From contig OZ231127.1 in the NCBI GenBank assembly GCA_965153355.1, positions 39,122,001-39,186,000 of the forward strand: 64,000 bases of DNA. The letters are read 5' to 3'. Origin of the DNA: Flaccisagitta enflata. Taxonomy: Eukaryota; Chaetognatha; Sagittoidea; Aphragmophora. Positions 57,160 through 64,000 of this stretch are shown piece by piece. How positions within the stretch are numbered: position 1 is the first letter of the stretch; every line of letters starts with the position of its first letter. A program made the position numbers and the translations under genes. Under the pieces are notes generated by a model that worked only from the letters and a program-made list of their open reading frames with translations, was not told where the DNA came from and ran no database searches.

Positions 57160-57300
57160 CATACTACAATTTCACACTACATACTACATAATACATAACT
57201 ACCCACTATATACTACATATTTACATACTACATACTACAACTACACATAAATTCATACTACAAAACTACATACTAAAAAAACTACATACTCAAAAACCTA

Positions 57301-57457
57301 AAAATATCTAAAGGTACCCTAAAGTACCCTGAAATACCCTAGAGTACCTTAAAATACCTTAAAAAACCTTAAAAAGTCATAATTTTAAAAATGTGATGGA
57401 CCGACCAACCTACCAAACGACTGAAACGACAAGGTGTAGAGTCGCGTGCACGCAACT
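57301..57457 (-). mobile_element. HINE-like element with decamer array, undisturbed relative of 59.5 kb
   Basis: (CTAAAGTACC) units, GTGATGGACCGACCAACC, TACCAAACGACTG, GGTGTAGAGTCGCGTGCACG, CAACT. TA at 57413-57414 is the empty target of the insertion seen at 59627. The distal (3') end is unclear. Confidence 0.7.
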
Positions 57458-57489
57458 AAAAATGATGTTCCTGTAGAAAAATAGAGTGT

Positions 57490-58735
57490 AACTTTCTTGA
57501 AAATCAGAGCAGCCACTTGTGGTTGTGGGTTGACTAGCTAACTAAACTAAACAAAGCTAGGCTAGAAACAGTGGTGTGCGGCGGCAAATTGATTGATTGA
57601 ATGATAAAACAAGTCCATACATTTTGTATGTCATAAAATCTTTTATAATTTTAAATACACTTTTTCTTTATAACAACGTCATTTATAGGGCAAGCCTTCA
57701 ATGTTCTTAAATTTTGAGCAGTGTCAAGGCTTGAACGTTTTTAAATTGTTCTTGATTTAAACACACTTTTTAACTTACAATTAAGAACATTCTTAATTAG
57801 TTTAAGTTTGTCATTAAGGAGAAAATGAAGGAAAATGTCAATGAAACAACAAAGCAGCAGGTTTGAATGTTTTAAGTGAATTAAGATTAATGAAAGTAAA
57901 AAAATACACGCTGTATAAAGTGAAACATGATTTGCTGAACAGAAATAATACAGTATGTCTATTTACAAAGAACAATCAATTGAAAATAAGCCCAGAAAAA
58001 AAATATTCTATGATTTTTAAGATTTTAAGCCTAATGTTCTTAATTTTTTAAAGAAATGAAGCCTTGCAATGTTCTTAGCATGTTCTTAAATTTTTGACGA
58101 TTTTAAGCCTAACATTTTTATAAACTCGGTTCTAATAAAAAAAAAATGTAATCGTTGAAAAGATGAAATCAGTCAATATTTACTCAAACAAAGAAATGTA
58201 ATGATTGAACAAGATCGCGAGAAGTACAATCATGATGGAAAGGGCGTGACTGGTAAAAGAGGGAGTAGGCCCTACCCGGTAGGGCCATGATATCACTGAT
58301 ATAGTGCCCTCTTTCGTTAGATGAAGGTGCAACTGTGCAAACATACGTCCTCCTGCAATCAGCAAATTGGCAATTGTATCACTTTCCTTAAATGGGGTTT
58401 GAGGGCATACATGGATATCGGGTGATCAAAAAGTTGTTTTTTTTTTCATTGAATTTGTTTTTTAATCAGTCGTTCAAGGAGAGCACTTGAGAAGCGGCAC
58501 CCGTTACCTTGCTTTGAGTGACGAGCTGTAGAAATGGAGCGAGAGAACAACATCGGCCTGACCGACCTAAGCACTTGGGGGGACCCATGGGTGGCCATCT
58601 ATGATGGCTGGGGGCCTCATCTTCCTCTTCTCACGATCCTAGAATTGGTGTGAGCCATGGGTGCAGTGCATCATTGGCTTCATGTTAATCATTTTGGTTC
58701 AATCGGTCTTTCATATGATATGCAATGATAATGAT
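57490..58735. other. No recognisable gene
   Basis: Partly self-similar AT-rich DNA (AATGTTCTTAA motifs, 57690-58110), perhaps an old inverted-repeat element. A minus-strand frame at 58180-58365 is not recognised. Confidence 0.4.
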
Positions 58736-58852
58736 AATACCCAATGAACAATAGTAAACAATAATAAACATTAAAAAAGACAAATAAACAAGAGTAAACA
58801 AGAATAAACAAGAATAAACAATAATAACAATAATAATAACAATAATGATAAT

Positions 58853-58950
<98 letters not shown>

Positions 58951-58970
58951 TAATAAACAGTCATAAAAAA
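58735..58970. repeat. (AATAAAC)n and (TAA)n microsatellite
   Basis: AATAAACAAG units, then long ATAATA runs with ATAATG interruptions. Confidence 0.98.
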
Positions 58971-58999
58971 ATTTTTTTTTACCTTCAAATTTGCGACAA

Positions 59000-59624
59000 T
59001 TGGTGAAATTATCTGAAAGTACCCTTAATTACCTTAAGTACCTTGACAAACTCAAGTACCCTAAAGTACCCAAGAGTACCCTCAAGTATCGAAAAATACC
59101 CTAGAGTACCCTTAAGTATCCTAAAATACCCTAGAGTACCCTTAAGTATCCTAAAATACCCTAGTGTACCTTAAATTACCTTAAAAAACCTTACAAAGTC
59201 ATACTTCAATGAAGTATTACTTCATACACTACCTACTTAAACTTTATAACTTCTGTCCAATTAAAAAAAATATAACGGCTGTCCTATAAAAAGTTGACAA
59301 AATACCAAATATACCCAAAAATACCCAAAAATATCTCAACATACCCAAAAATACTCAAAAATACCCAAAAATACCTGAAAATACGTACAAATACCTGCAA
59401 ATACCCAAAAATACCCAAAAACACCCAGAAATACCCAAAAATACCCAAAAATACTTAAAAATACCTAAAAAAACCTAAAAGTATCTGAGAGTACCCTAAA
59501 ATATCTTAAGTACCTAAAATAACTTAAGTACCCTAAAGTACCCTGAAATACCCTAGAGTACCTTAAAATACCTTAAAAAACCTTAAGAAGTCATAATTTT
59601 AAAAACGTGATGGACCGACCGACC
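59000..59624 (-). repeat. Decamer arrays (CTAAAGTACC, AATACCCAAA)
   Basis: Units of ~10 bp over 600 bp, leading straight into the HINE-like GTGATGGACCGACCGACC. The same order at 57301 suggests the arrays are the interior of a HINE-like element. Confidence 0.85.
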
Positions 59625-59626
59625 TA

Positions 59627-60065
59627 CAGTACCATAGGAGCAATGAGAACCTCAGATGGAGGGTCATTTCCTGCTTCACTATTCTAATGGAGTAGCTTCA
59701 ATTATGGTTTTTCTGAAAGCTGATGAGCAAGAACTTTGAGTGACTATAGTTTTATTCCTCTAGCTCAAACTGTTGACCAAAAAGAAAAAAAGAGCAGCAC
59801 CACTCGGGATTTGAACCTGTGACACTGAAGAGAGAGAAATTAACTCTCTCAAGTTCATAACTCTATCAACAGGGCTATCACGCCACATGCAATTTAAAGA
59901 TATCAATTGGCGGTTTTGTTATGAATCACTTGGTTTGGAATTTTGTGTACACTCAATACCTTGGACCATCAGCTTTCAGAAAAACCAAAGCTTTAGGTTA
60001 TTCCTTTAAACAGTGAGAATATAGAGGGCCCTCTTTCTACTGCTCTTATTGCTCCCATTGTACTG
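59627..60065. mobile_element. TA-flanked element with tRNA-like core, undisturbed copy (439 bp)
   Basis: Ends CAGTACCATAGGAGCAATGA and, inverted, CAGTACAATGGGAGCAATAA; TA at 59625 and 60066. It is inserted in a HINE-like element (59.0-60.11 kb). The tRNA-like segment is at 59796-59884, minus strand, with the B box GGTTCAAATCCC and TAGCCCTGTTGATAGAG. Confidence 0.9.
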
Positions 60066-60131
60066 TACCAACCGACTGAAACGGCAAGGTGTAGAGTCGC
60101 GTGCACGCGACTAAAAATGATGTTCCTGTAG

Positions 60132-60501
60132 AACAAGGCCAACACCTATAAGTCGCGTGCGAGACTTACAGACTTGAAATGACTTAGAATGACTTAAAAT
60201 GCCTTAGAATGACTTAGAATGCCTGAGAATGACTAACAATGACTTAAAATGACTTAATAGAATGCCTGAGAATGACTAACAATGACTTAAAATGACTTAA
60301 AAAGACCAAAAAGGACTGAAAACGACAAAATGACCTAATGACATAAAATGACTTAGAATGACTAAAAATGACCTAGAATGACTTAGAATGACTTAAAATT
60401 ACTGAGAATGACTAAAAATGACTCAAAGAAATAAAAGTGATAAAAAAAGTAAAGTGTGACCGACCGACCAACTGACCGACCGACCAACTGACCGACCGAC
60501 T
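60132..60501 (-). mobile_element. HINE-like element with decamer array
   Basis: AACAAGGCCAACACCTATAA, GTCGCGTGCGAG, about 22 units of AATGACTTAA-type decamers, AGTAAAGTGTGACC, (GACCGACC)n and a truncated GACT end. The empty site is at 57474-57484. Confidence 0.85.
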
Positions 60502-60715
60502 AAAAATAGTGTAACTTTCTTGAAAATCAGAGCGGCCACTTGTGGTTGTGGGTTGACTAGCTAACACTGCCGATCCTGGGAACCACCAGGACATTTTTCA
60601 TATTACTCTAAGTTTTTCTTCAGTTTGGTATGGTCAACACATGCATAAATCAAAATCTAACTTTTAAAAAATATTTCATCTGGCTCTTTTAGAGAAAAAT
60701 CACTTTTTGTGAAAA

Positions 60716-60952
<237 letters not shown>

Positions 60953-61139
60953 GAATCAAACAATGGATCTCAAGTAATAGGAAAGCGATCAATAAGGGAG
61001 AATAGTCAATTTAAAGTGAGTTTGAGGTTCTATCAGGCTGATTTGCAGTCTGAGAGGGCTGATTTGGGCCCTAAGAGAGCAAATCAGAGGCCTGAGATCA
61101 CCCATTGACTCCCAGTGGTCTGTCTCAAATTTGACTAAA

Positions 61140-61401
61140 AAATAACAGTGGACCTGCCACCGCCGCCTCCGCCTCCGCCTCCGCCTCCACTGTTATCACC
61201 CCCCTCCCGCCACCGCCGCCCTCACCAGCTCTGTTGCCCCCTCCCATGCTGCTACACATCTTCCTCACCATTAAAGTGAAAAAAAAATTCTTTCCCACCT
61301 CCGCCTCCTCCTCCTCCTCAACCACCACCGCCTCCTCATTCCTCCTCCTCCTCCGCCACCACCTCCTCTCCTCAACCTCTTCTCCTCCTCCTCCTCCTCC
61401 T

Positions 61402-61442
<41 letters not shown>

Positions 61443-61587
61443 TTCTCCTCCTTCCCCACAACCATCGCCGCCTTCTCCTCCCCCGCTGCCGCCTCCTCCT
61501 TTTCCGCCATAGCCTCCTCCTCCTCCTCCTCCTCCATCGCTGCCGCCGCCGCCGCCGCCTCCTCCTCCTCCTCCCTTCCTCCTCCTC

Positions 61588-61618
<31 letters not shown>

Positions 61619-61632
61619 TCCTCTCCTTGAAT
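61140..61632. repeat. (CCG/CCT)n trinucleotide array
   Basis: CCTCCT and CCGCCG blocks. Proline-, alanine- or serine-rich frames here are by-products. Confidence 0.95.
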
Positions 61633-61698
61633 TTTTTTTTAATTATTTTTTTAATTCATTTCAAATACTTTTTTTAGATTTTCTTATTTTTTCTTTTT

Positions 61699-62225
61699 GG
61701 GCAGCGGCCCCGAAGGGGACGAAGTCCTGTAGAACACAGGGGGACTTTCGTTCGTCCGTCCATCCGTCCGTTCGTCCGTCCCCCCCCCTAGGCCCTCTCA
61801 GGCCTGAAATCTGCCCTCTCAGGCCTAAAATCTTCCTTCTCAGGCCTGAAATCTGCCCTATCAGGCCTTGAATCTGCCCTCTCAGGTCTAAAATTTGGCC
61901 TTTCAGGCCTGAAATCTGTCCTCTCAGGCTTGAATCTGCCCTCTCAGGCCTGAAATCTGCTCTCTCAGACTGAGGGCCTGAGAAGGCAGATTTCAGGCTT
62001 AAGAGGGCAGATTTTAGGCCTGGCAGGCCAATTTTCAGGCCTGAGAGGGTCGGGGGGCAGACAAATGGACGAATGGACGAATGGACAAACGGATGGACAA
62101 ATGAACGAGAGAAAGTCTCCTGTGTTCTACAGGACTTCGTCCCCTTCGGGGCCGCTGCCCTGCCTCTCATTCCGATTTACAATCATGCAAAGCAGGGCAA
62201 CGGGTATCGCTGACCACGTATTGCC
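61699..62225. mobile_element. GGGCAGCGG-family palindrome with TCTCAGGCCTGAAATC array
   Basis: Starts after TTTTT with GGGCAGCGGCCCCGAAGGGG and GAAGTCCTGTAGAACACAGG, then (GTCC)n, a 21-bp array CTCTCAGGCCTGAAATCTGCC that inverts near 61965, (GGAC)n, the inverse of the start, CTGCCCTGC...GCAGGGC and GGTATCGCTGACCACG. Confidence 0.8.
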
Positions 62226-62314
62226 CTTGGGCAACCTGTTTCATTTCTTTTATTTGATTTCTTTTAAATTAAACCCTTTTCTTGATATTTTATAAAATTT
62301 GATTTTTTTTGTAA

Positions 62315-62790
62315 AGGAGGCGGCGGCGGCGGCAGTTGGGAAGGAGGAGGAGGAGGCGGCAGAGGAGGAGAAGGAGGCGGCGGCGGCGGCGGCGACAGCA
62401 GAGTGGGAAGAGGAGGAGGAGGATGAGGAGAGGAGGCGGCGGTGGAGGAGGAGGAGGTAAGAGGCGGCGGCGGCGGCGGTAACGGAGGAGGAGGAGGTGA
62501 CAGAGGTGGAGGAGGCGGCGGCGGTGGCGGAGAAGGATGAGGAGGAGAGGAGGCGGCGGCGGCGGAGAAGGACAAGGAGGAGAGGAGGCGGCGGCGGCGG
62601 CGGAGGAGGAGAGGAGGAGGAGCAGCAGCAGCAGCAGGAGGAGGCGGCGGCGGCGTTAAGGAGATAGCAGCAGCTGAAAGTAATCTCCTCAATAAAAATA
62701 CCCATGATACAAAACAAATGGAGGAGGCGGCGGCGGGAGATTGAGGTCATGTAGACAGAGTTGTTATAGCAGATGCAGAGGCGGCGGTGG
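62315..62790. repeat. (GGC/GGA)n trinucleotide array
   Basis: Complementary in composition to 61140-61632, so the element at 61699 sits between two inverted trinucleotide arrays. Confidence 0.95.
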
Positions 62791-63174
62791 AGGCAGTGGC
62801 AGCAGCACTGACAACTATCTAAGTAGGGTCAATATTGTAGAAGAAGAAAGGGGTGGTTTAGTTGTGGGAAAGGGGGTGGTGAGTGATTGAGATCATGTTA
62901 GCAATTGGATCTCAGGCAGAGGCAGTGGCAATAGCCCTCATAAGATGGTATTTTCAATGGGCAGGGGCTATGGGCAGGGTCATTTCAGCCCACTGGTTGT
63001 CACTACCTCCCTGAGATTGTCTCATTCAAGCGCCTAGTCCCGATATGAATTCTCAGGGAGGCGGGGGGGGGGTGGCCGGTGGCGGAAAAATGTGTAATTT
63101 TGCTCTGTATTCTACTGGATCATCACCTGAAAGTCAATACAAAATTCTTTAAGATGCTGTCTTTCATTCTTTTT
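62791..63174. other. No recognisable feature
   Basis: Purine-rich DNA, with a G-run at about 63064-63071. Confidence 0.4.
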
Positions 63175-63300
63175 AGGTGCAACAAAGCACCTCTATAACT
63201 GGCTGTGTCCATTGGTCGTTGGTTGGTTGGTTGGTCTGTTGGGTAATGCATTTGTTTGACAATCTAAACGTCGCACCTTATTGACGTACTTGACCTTGTT
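63175..63300 (+). mobile_element. HINE-like element, AGGTGC subfamily, complete
   Basis: 5' hairpin AGGTGCAACAAAGCACCT, CTATAACTGGCTGTGTCC, (GTTG)n, subterminal GTCGCACCT matching its own arm, then GACCTTGTT. Confidence 0.85.
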
Positions 63301-63385
63301 TTCAGTTGCGTGCTACGGAATTCTACACCCGGCTTTGTTGTTTGGTTGGTCGGTCTGTTGGTTGGTCTGTTGGTAAGTCCAGGGG
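63301..63385 (+). mobile_element. HINE-like 5' fragment, AGTTGCG type
   Basis: AGTTGCGTGCTACGGAATTCTA, CACCCGGCTTTGTTG and (GGTCTGTT)n directly after the previous element's end. Confidence 0.65.
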
Positions 63386-63774
63386 TGTATAATGTTGAGT
63401 GGCATTTGATTTTATTCCCCCCCCCCTGCATTCAATTTTCTTCCCCGCGATGCATTGCGTCTCGTTACTAAATCTTTGATTTTTTTACCCTCAAAGCTAT
63501 AAAACAGTATATTCTAGGTTTTAATAGTGTTAAATTGTGTTGTAGTAATTACATTTTACCATTTGGTACTGCCAAAAGTGTTAAATCTTCAGAATTTTTT
63601 TTTTCTTTTTTTCAAGCTTTTGATTTTTTTCCCCATCTCCAAACCATTTGATTCTATTCCCCCCCACCGGGGAGGGGGGAAATCTCAACATTATACACGC
63701 CTGGGTAAGTCACACCATTTTTTGCCTCTTACATGCATTGGCATGTACATGTACGTGAGTATTAGCAACAACTA
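63386..63774. other. No recognisable feature
   Basis: AT-rich DNA with C-runs; GTGTATAATGTTGAG (63385) and its inverse CTCAACATTATACAC (63684) bound an inverted-repeat segment. Confidence 0.4.
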
Positions 63775-63915
63775 TCTCGCATATGCAACACGTTGTTGCG
63801 TATGCGACATAGGGGTGTCGCATACGCAACATGATGCCGCATATGCAACACAATGTTGCATATGCGACATCGGAGTGTTGCATATGCAACATCGTGTCGC
63901 GTATGCAACACATTT
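63775..63915. repeat. Array of palindromic ~24-bp units, inverse of 60.7 kb
   Basis: Units such as CGCATATGCAACACGTTG and TGTTGCATATGCGACAT. The right flank, TTTCTCAAAAAGAGCCCGAT, is the inverse of the left flank at 60.69 kb. Confidence 0.85.
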
Positions 63916-64000
63916 TTGCAAAAAAGCAATTTTTCTCAAAAAGAGCCCGATGAAATATTTTTCATTGATAAGACCCTGATTCATGCCCGTGTGGACTAAA

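Larger units (their letters stand above)
52856..57300. repeat. Degenerate TACATACTACA domain, broken by four fold-back elements
   Basis: Units such as ACTTCATACTACATAAC and ATACATACTACA recur over 4.4 kb, in stretches of 40-480 bp. The interruptions are inverted-repeat elements at 53190, 53881, 54814 and 56024. Open frames rich in Tyr/Thr/His come from the repeat. Confidence 0.9.

Noticed and set aside
61234-62750. Proline-, alanine-, serine- or arginine-rich proteins
   Set aside because: By-products of CCG/CCT trinucleotide arrays.
63175-63300. SINE interpretation of the HINE-like family
   Set aside because: No Pol III boxes, no 3' poly(A) tail and no target duplication; the hairpins and subterminal inverted repeats fit a Helentron-type element better.

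Overview
This is nuclear DNA from an animal, most likely an invertebrate. The evidence is spliced genes with GT-AG introns, animal gene families (FHL-type LIM protein, NAA50-like acetyltransferase, GT14 core-2 branching transferase, YDJC deacetylase), long microsatellites, and very dense short non-autonomous transposons. The phylum cannot be fixed from the sequence. No rRNA, CRISPR array, operon or intact transposase was seen.

Layout. 1-11 kb: repeat-rich DNA with nested fold-back elements, a 19-bp minisatellite and one possible short coding ORF. 11.2-41.1 kb: a rearranged block. Copy A (11341-23752) carries the 3' exons of an FHL-like LIM gene (+) and an NAA50-like gene (-). It is followed by an inverted copy of its distal part (23753-28979, NAA50-like on +) and then a second direct copy B (28980-41131). 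The order is X-Y-Y(inverted)-X-Y. Only the copy A LIM gene keeps its upstream exon, and the NAA50-like exon 1 is intact in two of three copies. 41-50.5 kb: a decayed YDJC pseudogene (+) tail-to-tail with a 9-exon core-2/I-branching beta-1,6-GlcNAc-transferase gene (-). 50.5-64 kb: no recognisable gene. This part holds simple repeats, a 4.4-kb TACATACTACA-type domain with four fold-back elements, decamer arrays, GGC/GAG trinucleotide arrays and two arrays of palindromic 24-mers.

The most notable system is a family of short elements resembling Helentron-associated (HINE/DINE-like) transposons. Each starts with a perfect terminal hairpin, carries a variable GTCG-type microsatellite or decamer array, repeats the hairpin arm as a subterminal inverted repeat near the 3' end, then has a small hairpin and ends in CTTGTT. 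At least four subfamilies have different hairpin arms that match at both ends of the element. Three comparisons of occupied and empty sites inside the window show insertion into T-runs with no clear target duplication. Other families show 8-bp (hAT), TA (Tc1/mariner-like) and possible 4-bp target duplications. The LIM, NAA50-like and GCNT genes are unrelated housekeeping or glycosylation genes; nothing suggests they act as a cluster.
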